DNA of 64,000 nt. It comes from Pisolithus tinctorius. Lineage: Eukaryota > Basidiomycota > Agaricomycetes > Boletales > Pisolithaceae. Made by a program: the position numbers and the translations under genes. Below are positions 45,674 to 56,857 of this stretch, one piece after another. Below the pieces are notes generated by a model, which worked only from the letters and a program-made list of their open reading frames with translations, did not search any database and was not told the origin of the DNA. The stretch covers positions 496,001-560,000 of the forward strand of contig JANFAH010000041.1 of NCBI GenBank assembly GCA_024663395.1. The letters are read 5' to 3'. Within the stretch, counting starts at the first letter, position 1; each line of letters starts with the position of its first letter.

Positions 45674-45965
45674 TAACAAAGGTATGAGTTCTCAGTGCTT
45701 GAGGTAGTCACTATATTAGTACCTAACAAAGGTTCAAGCCTTTACACTATGTCAGTACCAAGTAAACAAATGGAAGTATAGCTATGCTCACCTCAGTGCA
45801 CAAAGTAGTCACTGAGGTGGAAAATAACAGTGTGGAAAATTTATAGTACTGTAATTAGTAAGGGGATTGACATCAGAATTTAATTCCAAAGGTCAGGGAG
45901 AAATTCCTAGCCCTCTGGGCAAAACTCCAAAGATGCTACCATAATTCTGGAACGCATTCTCGACA
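45674..45965 (-). mobile_element. Solo LTR of the copia family with target duplication GTTAA
   Basis: Outer parts match the LTRs at 22276 and 26956: TAACAAAGGTATGAG at one end, GCATTCTCGACA at the other, with AATTTATAGTACTGTAATTA between. It is flanked by GTTAA at 45669-45673 and 45966-45970. It is 292 bp because an extra stretch of about 100 bp (45,690-45,795) is present near one end. It shows the true LTR borders of the family. Confidence 0.88.
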
Positions 45966-46353
45966 GTTAAAGCGCCCGGGAACAACTAGAACAAAGGGGA
46001 AGTATATCTAAAAAGCAAGACAACAGATCAGAAAACGAGATGCGAAATGAAAATCTGAAGTCCTCCCACCTTGCACTGCAACTGCTGTAGGTAGCAATTT
46101 TTTATTTCTATTTTTTTCATTCACTTCACTGGCTTGAGTTGCTCACATTTCCATGTAGGGAAGCCACCTGAACATCACGTGAGCCATGTGATGTGTCGGG
46201 TTGGGCCAGGTTTGCTTCACATCTCGCCCTCCTTGCGTCCTCACTGGAACTCACTGTCACGGGTGAGCACACTCAAACAAGCCACAACAATGACAGAACG
46301 TGGACAGGTGTGTGGTACTAAGCAATCAAGCATATATGCTGATACAAGTGATT

Positions 46354-46389
<36 letters not shown>

Positions 46390-46728
46390 AGCACTGGTAT
46401 ATATACCTCCAGAGTCCAAACAGTGCAACACAGGAGGGATCTGCATGCTCGGACGAAAGCACGATAGGAGGTGTGATAGTGTGACATGATAGCATGAGCA
46501 ATGTCAATAGCATGAGTGGCGTGTTAGTGGTAAGTGTACACTTACACTCACCAGTATGATGACAAGCATCACTTGTGAGTGTCGCCTCCCCCTCTCCGTG
46601 TCCGCCGGTTCCTTGGGCCTGTAAATGATGTTTACGCTTTGCCCAAATCCCACACAGCTGCTGTCGAGATGTCACCATCTCCATATTTAGAGGGATGTGG
46701 GATAGTGTGGCGAATGACTAGGGATCGG
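45966..46728. other. Unassigned spacer with (GA)n
   Basis: A (GA)n microsatellite lies at about 46355-46386. No supported gene. Confidence 0.4.
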
Positions 46729-47112
46729 GTGAGCCTATCAGTGTTGTTTCATTTTCCCTACCTCTGAGTAGATGTGTTCTTCAGTCTCTGCTCTGTTTGA
46801 GAGGTTCATCTCTTCCCACCCTTAAAGTCTTATGGTTGTATCTTGCCCATCCCTGTGCTGTCGCTCTCGCTCTTTGGGGACCTGGTACTATTCCTCGAAT
46901 GCATTTGAATGGTGAACGGTGTGTGGTATGTCACGCCCACACTTGTGGATGTGGAGATCTGGACAGTCCTGTAGATATCTCAGGGCCAAGTGCACGCATT
47001 AGCCCCATTCCCTTTGTGCAATGGTCATCAGATTCCCCTCTGCAGTCTCCTCCGATTTCATGCCATTTCAAGCACCTGCCATCGATCAACAGTCTCCCCT
47101 CCTGCATCGTAT

Positions 47113-48177
47113 GGACAGGACCCGGTGCCAAGGGTAGAAAAACTCAAATCAGAACATTCCACTACCACATCTGCTTACGGCCTCAAATCCACTATCAGCC
47201 TTTGCTCCTTGATCATATCCGAGCCCCATATCCCCACTACCGCCATTCGAGTCATGAAGAAGGCAAAAAGTAGAGCAAACAGTGACGAGGAGGTAACGTT
47301 GGACCCATCCATTGTATGGGCTTACTCACTCATGTAATTGTTCTTCCTCTCTTGTCCATATGACACAGTACACTACTCATACCGTGGGGCGAAGCCTATG
47401 CACAACCTACCTCTATCTGGTCATATGGCACAGTACCCCATCATCATTCCCAGTCCCATCTCCTGCTTCCCAATCCATCGCCCTTCTCAACTCCCTCAGA
47501 GCGTTGCCATGGACGCCCTCTATGCCCTAGAACGTGAAGAAGCAATCTGGCACACAGAATACGAAGCCCAAAACAGCGATGTGACCTGTATTCATGGTCG
47601 ACTTAGCAAAAGTGCGACCACCAGTCCTGTACGGATCCCTTCTCACACTACCGCATCCCCTCAAACCTGTCAACAGTGGCAAGATGATGATGGAGCCAGT
47701 AGAATGATGGATAAAGCAGTGCGCAATCAGCGTAGGTTGAGCGGTCCTCTGTCAACCCCCAACTGGAACTTGCATGGAAGTCCCAGCGTCAGTGACCACC
47801 TCATTGTCAAGTACCACCCCTGATCAATTTTGGAACAGCACCGTCATCTCTCAGCATCTCTCTACATGTGAAGACTCACCTCCACTCAGCTCCGCCTCCG
47901 CCTCTATCCCTCCCTCGCACCGTCACTCCACCCACCTCGCCTATCTCACTTCCTATCCGCGTACATGTCCCATTGTGAACCTGAACTCCAGTGCTGGACC
48001 CACTGGCATGGGGAATGAACTCTCCCCACCATCATGGTCCGCCTCGAAACCTGAGTTTACTTTTACCCCATTCAACCAGCCTGTTCTTTGGTCCATTCCA
48101 GATGCTCTGTCCACATTCTCCTCATCTGTTGCAGGTGCTGTCACCTATCCTCCTTCCCCCTGCGTATTCCACGAATT
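47113..48177 (+). pseudogene. Captured, decayed cre1 fragment (left copy)
   Basis: Corresponds to host 9423-10597: the end of cre1 exon 2, all of intron 2 and the first part of exon 3. The intron is still present, so the copy was made from DNA and not from mRNA. The zinc fingers are absent. Recognisable remnants are [26 protein letters not shown] and GRLSKSATTSPV. Many host CpGs have become TpG or CpA. Small frameshifts and deletions abolish the reading frame. Confidence 0.92.
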
Positions 48178-48325
48178 GGTGGCAAGGACATGACCAGTAC
48201 CTTGTCAAGTGGAAGGGTCTTCCTCGGGAGGAAAATATCTGGGAACCCCATGCCCACCTTGACAATGAGTATGGAGTCAACCTGAAGCTTCAGGATTGCC
48301 TTTCTTGCCATGACTGTAGCCTTTG
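48178..48325 (+). pseudogene. Chromodomain fragment fused to the captured cre1 piece
   Basis: The plus strand encodes GHDQYLVKWKGLPREENIWE, then PHAHLDNEY, the classic chromodomain found at the C-terminus of Ty3/gypsy chromovirus integrases. It abuts the cre1 homology without a gap. It is present in both arms, so the fusion preceded the inversion or duplication. Confidence 0.82.
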
Positions 48326-48334
48326 TGGAGGGTG

Positions 48335-49100
48335 TTTTGTTTTGTGTGGGTGGGTCAGGTTATCTGAAGTGGTGATGATGTCAGGCAGCTGGGTGGGTGT
48401 GTGGCAGAGGGATATTGCTGGGTGTCACTGCTGTTTATCCTTATGCTATGGCATTCACTGGTTTCTGTTCCAGCTATGGAAAAACCTTTGATTGCCCATG
48501 ACCAGGCTAGTTGAGTGATCGTTGTTGATGCTACTGACTGTTTCTCATAGACAACTAACAGGGCACATCTCATGTGTCAATTATCTTGTGTTCTCTTGTA
48601 AAGGTGGCAGATGGTTAGCCAGTGCTGGGGATGGTACATCCATTTCTCTCCTCTTCCTGCTGTCTTTGCACAGTGGACTGAACTTAACAGTTAGATCTGT
48701 GTCCTCCTATGGGATTTCAATCAGGAGGGTGTGAGATCTCCTTTGGGATGCTACTCTGGTCCAGTGGTATGTTTTCCAGTTCTTTCTATGGAAATAAAAA
48801 TAACACCTTGCCCCTCTCTTCATGCTGCCTGGGAGGGAAATGTGTTGTCCCTTGATTTCCTAGCTTTGACTCAATATCTGGTGAGGTTCATGATATCACT
48901 TGCAGACATGTCTCTTCAAGCATGCTCTGATATGCCCCATTCTCTTTGAATCTAGTGGAGGCACAAATAATCTAGTACTAAGGTATGATGTGTTGAGACT
49001 GGTTCCACCTGGTGTACAATGGGTCCCGGAGTGCCTATTGCCTGCACTGAGCATGTATAGGTGACGTGATGTGTGTCCAACAATTTGGTTCATTCTCAAC
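48335..49100 (+). pseudogene. Captured fragment of the host DCAF5-like gene
   Basis: Matches host 13128-13898 (intron 1 to about exon 5) with introns retained and CpG decay. The exon block LTGHISCVNYLVFSCKGGRW matches the host LTAHVSCVNYLVFSRKGGRW. It is found only beside the left arm. Confidence 0.9.
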
Positions 49101-49841
49101 GATGGCATTTGGTGGCCCATGTTTTGTCCTGATTTATAATTGTTTCACTGAAGTTTATGTTCCCATTTACAGGAGTACACCTGGCATTGAAGGTGAACTG
49201 ATGCACACAACTCATTGGGCCCCCACTTCAAGGAGCAGATAGAGTCCTGCAGAGTCATGTGATTCTACAGCATTTCACTTACAGTTGGATTATTCTAGGG
49301 CATGGAGTGAAGGATAAGATTCCAGGGCAATGTCATAGCACCCATACTGAGATGAAGGTATGGAAATGTTGGGTACTCAAGGGCTCATGGCAACTCAAGG
49401 TAGGGGTGTTTAAAATTGAATACTCACCCAGTAGCCTAGTCCTGATACTTGCACAAGAACACCACTGGCCTGCTTTGAAGAAAAGCATAGAGAGGTGTGG
49501 GTCACTGAAGCAGAGCTGGGGTGATGAATAAGAAGAAATATGATGTAGAGGGAACCTGGTGAGTGTGTCCAGCCAGGATTTAAATACAGACCTGGTCCTG
49601 ATACCATCATTCAACTAAGTCATATGAGGTGTGTGGTGACACCTTGTTTGACACCTACCTTTCCAACTTTGAATTGTTTATCTTTTGCAATACTGTCATG
49701 AGAATGGCAGCCACCACAAAAAAAGTCAAGAGTGCTGTCAAGAAGATAGATGAAGAACATATATTTGCACACTATGCTATCATACAATCACAGTTGGGAC
49801 AAGATGGAACAGTCTCAAACAAAGTTCAATGTGGCCTGACA
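49101..49841. other. Unassigned spacer next to the captured fragment
   Basis: No supported gene. An ORF 49629-49871 (MRMAATTKKVKSAVKK) is weak and overlaps the end of the opposing gene. Confidence 0.3.
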
Positions 49842-52800
49842 TTACATACCCTGAGATGGTGGAGAAGTTGAAATACCATGTAAGGCAATCCAGTCCCTAC
49901 CAATGAGCTCAGACTTTTCACGATCTGAAACACTCATGTTAAGATCACTTCCCTGCCGAGCATAGTTCAACTCTGCTACCCCCTTTCCATGTCCCAGCAA
50001 CTCTGTCGCATGGTCCCCCAGGACGTTTTTTCCAGCACCATAAAGGAGATATTTCCTCTGCATTGCTTGTGCAAAATGGCGATGGAGATTGAGACCCAAG
50101 GGCACCCCAAGCCTACTGGAAAACCACTCCTTCAAAGAACTGGAAAGCATTTTGCTTGTCCATAACTGCCCAAATGACACAAACATATGGGTGGAATATA
50201 GCTCTGCAACCCTTTCCTGCTGTTCAGGAGTAGATTGGCTCTGAATAGCAAAGGCTTCCACTGGCCTCACCACACGAAGCAGTTTTGTGATAACACAAGC
50301 CAATTCATAGGGAATGACTCGAAGGATGTGTTTGTGAACTCCAGTGATTGCCGTAGTCTTGTTATAATTGCTTTGGGTAACAAGGGTCTGAAGCTCAGTG
50401 GAAAGGAACAGATGGCGAGGACTGGATGGTGAATTCGCATGCTGCCATATCACTTCTTCGGTTCCTCGACCAGGAAGGGAGAGAAGGTGGATTAAAGTGA
50501 GAGTGATGGACCATGCTTTTGTGGTATCCACCAGCCAGGTGCCCAGTTGAGCACTGTCCCATATAATTTTCTCCCCAACTCGAGTACACATTCCAAGCTT
50601 GCAGAGTTCTGCAAGGAACAGGCTGGATGGGTGGTTTCCAGACCTGAGTTCATCAGCAGAAACAGAAAATAGACCATGTCCTCTGGAGACTGTGTCCCAC
50701 TTCTCCTCTGAGCCCAAAGGAAGGTTTCCTGCACTTGCTGGGAGTTCGACACCCAAAAGCACTTTCAAATCAACAAGTTGGATGAGATCTTGTAATGAGG
50801 CTCTAACTTGGGCCTTGTAATCTTCAATGACAATTTTGTAGTTCTTGACATTGATAAATGAGAATTCTGGATCCCACATGATGATGGATTTTGCAGGAGC
50901 TTTGCGAGCAACCCGACTCATGGCCCTAATCCATGTCCGCACATGCTGAAGTGGAGAGACATGCTCTTCAGTACCCCACCGAGAAATGATATCATGCATG
51001 TTTCTGGTGTATCATTGTCATGAGTGTCAGGCAAACAAATGAGAGGGAAAAAAAAAAACAAAAAACACAAACCCTTCAAATTCTCTATATTGCTCTTCCT
51101 CTGTCATCCCTGCCTTCTTTGCACATTTCTGGCATTCCATTTTGATGTGGTGCATCAGAAAGAGTCTGATGGCAAATTGGGTCTTGGCATGATATGTGGT
51201 AACTACCTTGGCTTCCTGAAAGCCACCATCAGGGTGAATTGCACGAAGCACAATGTAAACATTGACAGCATTGAGCAATGCAAGGTCAAAGAGTGCCATG
51301 GAGTTGGTGGGCATATAGAGGCTCTTCAGAGCAGCAGAGATTGCACCTTGGAGGGATACATCCTGTGCAGATGCAGTGGGTGCTTGGTGATGGTAGGTAA
51401 GAAGCCTTTTTAATGATGAAAAGGCTTCAAATTGGTCACTGGTAAGCACCAAGACAAAATGGCTGCCCTCCCAAGGTGATCTCTCATCTACTTTGTAGTG
51501 ACCCTCCTGGATGCAACGCATCACAAAGCATAAAAGTCGAGCCTCTTCCAGAGCATATGCAATCACAGTGTTCTTAGATGGGCAATTGAACATGTCCACC
51601 ATTCTCTTCTCTCCACTGGCCAGTCATTTGTGAGGCTCATCACAACACATCAAATCAGCAAAACTGACCTTTTTGGAACAACCAGCAGTCGCCTCAATAG
51701 TGTTGATGTTGTACTGATGGTGCCAGAAAGTACTTGGAATCTATGCACCACAGCAAATTTCAAAGCAAAAAGTTCCAACTCTAACCTCCCTGGCAATGAA
51801 ACAAGCTGCTCTGCAGCCAAAGGGGATATGTGGTGAGCCAGTTCTACAGCACCACTCTGGTGTAAGAATGGGATGATCACAGCAGGGTTGAGTGTGGGTG
51901 GTGCACTGCTGGATTGGCATAGTAGTGAAGTGGCAAGAATTGAGCCAACTCCTTGTGGACTGGGTATGGCAGTAGTGATGGGTTTGGAAGAGGGATGTTG
52001 TGAAGGCACTGGCAACCAGTATGCTCCAGATGCAGATATATCAAAAGCCTGAACCTTGCATGGGCAGTATTTGTCAGGAGATGTCATGTACTTTTCACCA
52101 TGCCTTGGGAGAAGTTGTTGGGAAATTGCATGAATGGCCCAATGTTTGCGCAATACATCTTCAGTAGCCTCAGGGTTGATGTAGCGAGTGGCAAAGTCAC
52201 ATTGAGTGCATGCAAGCCCACCAACAGGGTTTCGAAGATGAGGAATGGGTCCAAACTGGTCTCCTCGCATGCGCAAGTCTCGAAGCTCCTCATTTGTTGC
52301 CACAATGTTAGGATATCTTGACAAAATGCGGTATATGAATTGCAGCTGGTCCTGCTTATACTTCTCTCCCTTTTTGCAAAACCTGACCTTGTGAGACATG
52401 GATGATGTCCCATGGCAATGTGCAAACAGGCGCTGTAAGGGGACTCCCAGCCTGCAAATCTGTCCATCATGCAGGTTCATGCAGATGATGATATCATAAT
52501 CTGGTAGAAATTGACAGTTAATGCTCTCCAAATCTTTATCCCTGATAACCCTGTTGGAAGCAGGCTGGGCATGTATATTCTGGTCAAGTGCAAGGTGACG
52601 GACTGACAGCATGGCTCTACAATAACATGTTAGTGCTTAGTTAGTTGGTGGGCAGGGTATGCATCTTACTTGCCACCATGACCAGACCACTTCCTGAACC
52701 TTCCAGGGACCTTCTGCAGATCAATATGGAACACTCTCTTGAGGTATTGTTCACCAAGATAGCCAGGCCTTGCCCCCCCATCTGACTGACAAGCCCTCTG

Positions 52801-54083
52801 CTCACTACTTGAGAGGACAAATGGAAAGGCAGCTGGGACCCCAGGATTGGCAAGGGCCAGGTTATATGAGGAAGTGATCTTCAAGGGTGGAACTAGGACA
52901 TATGGAACTCTTCTCTTCTTTTTCTCCATGTCCCTACTTGTCTTAGAATGTGGCAGTTGCATTTGGGCACCTTGTTGACTGGTAACCAATGAGGTTAAAT
53001 CTGTATCATCAAGGTTGTACAAGGAACCCTCTAAAGGCCTGGTTAATTATCTCATTGAAAGACATGTGCAATATTACAGACCTGGAACATCCAAAACAGT
53101 GAGCTCACACTCCATGTTTGACCCATGCACACTGTCATGAAAGCTGAAGAGGGAACCATCTGAAAATCTGACTGAGTATGCCAACAAACAAGGAAGTTTG
53201 CAATATTACAGACCTGAAGCATTTGAGGCAGCATCACTGGATAGCTCCCATTCAGTGTGTGACCTGCACCTGCTATCATCAATGCCATGGGAGAAACCCT
53301 CTGGAGATGTCTAAATGAATCAGCATGTAACAAGAAAAATTGCAAATATACCATTGTTACAAGGTACCACCTGGGTATTGTCCTCTCCCCCCATCTCCCC
53401 TGCATCACAAGACACCACTACACTGAGGTTGCCAGTATCAGATGCATCTGAATGAAAGCAGGCTACATAAAAAAGAAAAACACTTAGATAGAGCAAAGAA
53501 ACCATACCCTGTTGAAACTCCAGGACATCTGGGTCACTGGCTGCACTGTCCTCTATCTCCTTATGCAAATCAGATTCTTCTTCTGCCATTTGTTCCTCCA
53601 TATCCTCTTCTTCTGCCATTTGTTTCTCCACATCCTCTTCTTCCTCTGGGGTTGGTACTGGATTGTCAACAATGTCATCATTAAAATCTGTACACATAAC
53701 CTCTGTGTTGTCGCATGTAAACTGATCCAAGACAAAGAGTTGGAGGGCATCTAGCATTGCATCTGAAAATGCTACTTGGCCCTTTGAAATGCTACCCAGA
53801 GAGTCAATGAGAAGCCCAATGTGCAAAACAGCAGACTTACAGTTGTATGTGGGGCTCAGATGGCTGAGGATCAACAACAATTGTGCAGACCCTGAGCCCT
53901 TGGTGTGAATCTCCTATACCTTGAAAAAACCCATCCAAGCAAGTGAGTAGCCATGGTTTCAGCATTTTTCTCAGTGTACAAGTGATGTGTGAGGACGTCT
54001 TTGAGGTGAAGGAGGCCAGCAGTTCTAGCACGCTCAGCCACTGCACACTTTCCTGTCTTGTCAGTGGCCACGTCATACCTCAT
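49842..54083 (-). CDS. OrsD-domain protein with recombinase-like C-terminus (putative mobile-element gene)
   Basis: At least four minus-strand exons, in order 53022-52666, 52612-51650, 51602-51027 and 50999-49842; possible 5' exons at 54083-53871 (MRYDVATDKTGKCAVAERAR) and 53880-53490, the latter with an acidic repeat EEEDMEEQMAEEE. The second exon carries two zinc-finger-like units typical of OrsD (PF12013): ICMNLHDGQICRLGVPLQRL with FAHCH, and GGLACTQCDFATRYINPEA with LRKHWAIH. The last exon contains WTSKMLSSSLKEWFSSRLGV, LNLHRHFAQAMQRKYL and ATELLGHGKGVAELNYARQG. The H-x-x-F and LGH...Y pattern recalls the catalytic end of tyrosine recombinases; this is a motif-level suggestion only. The gene lies exactly between the inverted arms. 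No in-frame stop was noticed inside the long exons. Confidence 0.6.
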
Positions 54084-54329
54084 TGACTCTGATCATCATG
54101 TCAAGCAATTATCACAGTAGCCTTCTGGCATGCATCAGAACAAGCTTTACAAGTTATCGACCTAACATACAGAAGCCAGAAGCTAGAAGAAGATCAAGTA
54201 CTGTATGTAACTTGGTACAACAAAGACGCATACAGCAGGTACTTAACACATGTCAGAGGGTGTCAAAGGATGACAAGAGGTGAAACAAGACGGTGGCTAG
54301 GTACTTTCCATTACACAAGGGCCCCTGCA

Positions 54330-54480
54330 GAGACTACAGTTGTAGCAAGAAAGGTGATCCTGAAGCTTCGCATTGACTCTGTACTCATTGTCAAGGTGGG
54401 CATGGGGTTCCCAGATATTTTCCTCCCGAGGAAGACCCTTCCACTTGACAAGGTACTGGTCATGTCCTTGCCACCAATTC
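54330..54480 (-). pseudogene. Chromodomain fragment (right copy)
   Basis: Same QYLVKWKGLPREENIWE block as the left arm. The two arms start to diverge just after it (about 54325-54390). Confidence 0.8.
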
Positions 54481-54482
54481 GT

Positions 54483-55541
54483 GGAATACGCAGGGGGAAG
54501 GAGGATAGGTGACAGCACCTGCAACAGATGAGGAGAATGTGGACAGAGCATCTGGAATGGACCAAAGAACAGGCTGGTTGAAGGGGTAAAAGTAAACTCA
54601 GGTTTCGAGGCGGACCATGATGGTGGGGAGAGTTCATTCCCCATGCCAGTGGGTCCAGCACTGGAGTTCAGGTTCACAATGGGACATGTACGCGGATAGG
54701 AAGTGAGATAGGCGAGGTGGGTGGAGTGACGGTGCGAGGGAGGGATAGAGGCGGAGGCGGAGCTGAGTGGAGGTGAGTCTTCACATGTAGAGAGATGCTG
54801 AGAGATGACGGTGCTGTTCCAAAATTGATCAGGGGTGGTACTTGACAATGAGGTGGTCACTGACGCTGGGACTTCCATGCAAGTTCCAGTTGGGGGTTGA
54901 CAGAGGACCGCTCAACCTACGCTGATTGCGCACTGCTTTATCCATCATTCTACTGGCTCCATCATCATCTTGCCACTGTTGACAGGTTTGAGGGGATGCG
55001 GTAGTGTGAGAAGGGATCCGTACAGGACTGGTGGTCGCACTTTTGCTAAGTCGACCATGAATACAGGTCACATCGCTGTTTTGGGCTTCGTATTCTGTGT
55101 GCCAGATTGCTTCTTCACGTTCTAGGGCATAGAGGGCGTCCATGGCAACGCTCTGAGGGAGTTGAGAAGGGCGATGGATTGGGAAGCAGGAGATGGGACT
55201 GGGAATGATGATGGGGTACTGTGCCATATGACCAGATAGAGGTAGGTTGTGCATAGGCTTCGCCCCACGGTATGAGTAGTGTACTGTGTCATATGGACAA
55301 GAGAGGAAGAACAATTACATGAGTGAGTAAGCCCATACAATGGATGGGTCCAACGTTACCTCCTCGTCACTGTTTGCTCTACTTTTTGCCTTCTTCATGA
55401 CTCGAATGGCGGTAGTGGGGATATGGGGCTCGGATATGATCAAGGAGCAAAGGCTGATAGTGGATTTGAGGCCGTAAGCAGATGTGGTAGTGGAATGTTC
55501 TGATTTGAGTTTTTCTACCCTTGGCACTGGGTCCTGTCCAT
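54483..55541 (-). pseudogene. Captured, decayed cre1 fragment (right copy)
   Basis: Nearly identical to 47113-48177 in inverted orientation, including the same CpG losses, so both copies come from one already-decayed ancestor and not from two captures. One difference is a single base near 54585 that keeps a Ser/Thr frame open which is shifted in the left copy. Confidence 0.92.
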
Positions 55542-55924
55542 ACGATGCAGGAGGGGAGACTGTTGATCGATGGCAGGTGCTTGAAATGGCATGAAATCGG
55601 AGGAGACTGCAGAGGGGAATCTGATGACCATTGCACAAAGGGAATGGGGCTAATGCGTGCACTTGGCCCTGAGATATCTACAGGACTGTCCAGATCTCCA
55701 CATCCACAAGTGTGGGCGTGACATACCACACACCGTTCACCATTCAAATGCATTCGAGGAATAGTACCAGGTCCCCAAAGAGCGAGAGCGACAGCACAGG
55801 GATGGGCAAGATACAACCATAAGACTTTAAGGGTGGGAAGAGATGAACCTCTCAAACAGAGCAGAGACTGAAGAACACATCTACTCAGAGGTAGGGAAAA
55901 TGAAACAACACTGATAGGCTCACC

Positions 55925-56140
55925 TGCTCCCGAGTAACGGCTGCAAGGAATTTAGGGGAAAGCATAAATATCATCCCCAGGTCCAAGGATTGAGTAGATG
56001 CAAGGAGGGTGAAGGGACCCTCATAGCTGCTGCTTGTCATTGTACCAATGAAGACATGGGGAGGGCAACATTAGCACTTCGGAAAACCCCAGGTGGGTGG
56101 AGTGAGGTCCATCTTGGTTGATGAGGATCATGTGAGATGT

Positions 56141-56182
<42 letters not shown>
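55925..56182. other. Spacer with (TG)n
   Basis: Unassigned DNA ending in a (TG)n run at 56141-56181, which lies exactly at the border of the next host-derived segment. Confidence 0.5.
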
Positions 56183-56187
<5 letters not shown>

Positions 56188-56815
56188 GGAGCGTGATAGG
56201 GCATGAAGGGCGGAATGTGCAACAATGCAGATAGAAATTGAACTAGAACATGCTTGTGCCACTACTGGTCATGTCTCAGGCCGGTTGGGAGAACTGTAGC
56301 ATACTTGGGGGTTGGTCCCATTACCACAGAGCTGATGACGTAGAGTTCAGGCCAGCAACAACGTCAATAATTCAGCGTCTCTCAGCGCAAGCTGGGATTT
56401 AAGAAGCCCGAAATGCGCTAAGGCCTGGCATGACTCACCAGACCGTAGTACTTGAGGATTTATTGATTTATAAAGTATCAACTAGAGTCGCCGAAATGAA
56501 TGTGCTACTACTAGAGTACCAGTTAAGTAATGGCCCTAGTCCGTCTGAGGCATAACCAATGACTTGGATAGCTTATCAGATTGTCAGGTCGCCCGTCCCT
56601 ATTCGAACATCTTTGATATGTACTAAGTGTCAGACTACATTCTATCTGAAAGATACAATACTCATTACCAAGCACACATACATAGCTCGCTCTTTAAAGA
56701 GGGGAGGTGTGATGTGGTCATTGTGAACTCTAATGTCTCGAAGAGGACAAAGAAATGAGAGAGAAGTGAAGGGCTTCCAGAAACATTGAATGGAAAATGA
56801 ATGGTAACGAGAAAC
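56183..56815 (-). repeat. Captured copy of the cre1-WD40 intergenic region (inverted)
   Basis: Reads as the reverse complement of host 12000-12880 with deletions. For example, the host segment around 12810-12860 (GCATATTCCGCCCTTTAT) and the one around 12495-12530 (AATAAATCCT, GGCGACTCTAGTTGATAC) are recognisable. It contains no gene in either place. Confidence 0.85.
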
Positions 56816-56857
56816 AGTTCACATACGACCCGTCATTCCGGTCTGGTGCAGCGACCT

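Larger units (their letters stand above)
46729..48325 (+). repeat. Left arm of a 1.6-kb inverted repeat
   Basis: It matches 54325-55924 in reverse complement with only scattered differences by eye. Its layout is about 380 bp of unknown DNA, a decayed cre1 fragment (47113-48177), then a chromodomain fragment. The arms are separated by about 6 kb that hold the OrsD-like gene. Confidence 0.9.
54325..55924 (-). repeat. Right arm of the 1.6-kb inverted repeat
   Basis: Reverse complement of 46729-48325. The outer border is sharp: both arms begin GGTGAGCCTATCAGTG and flanking bases differ immediately outside (GGGATC left, CTGCTCCCG-side right). Confidence 0.9.

Noticed and set aside
46797..47273. 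A functional zinc-finger gene copy in the left arm
   Set aside because: The zinc-finger codons are missing; only the downstream part of cre1 is present, with shifts and CpG decay.
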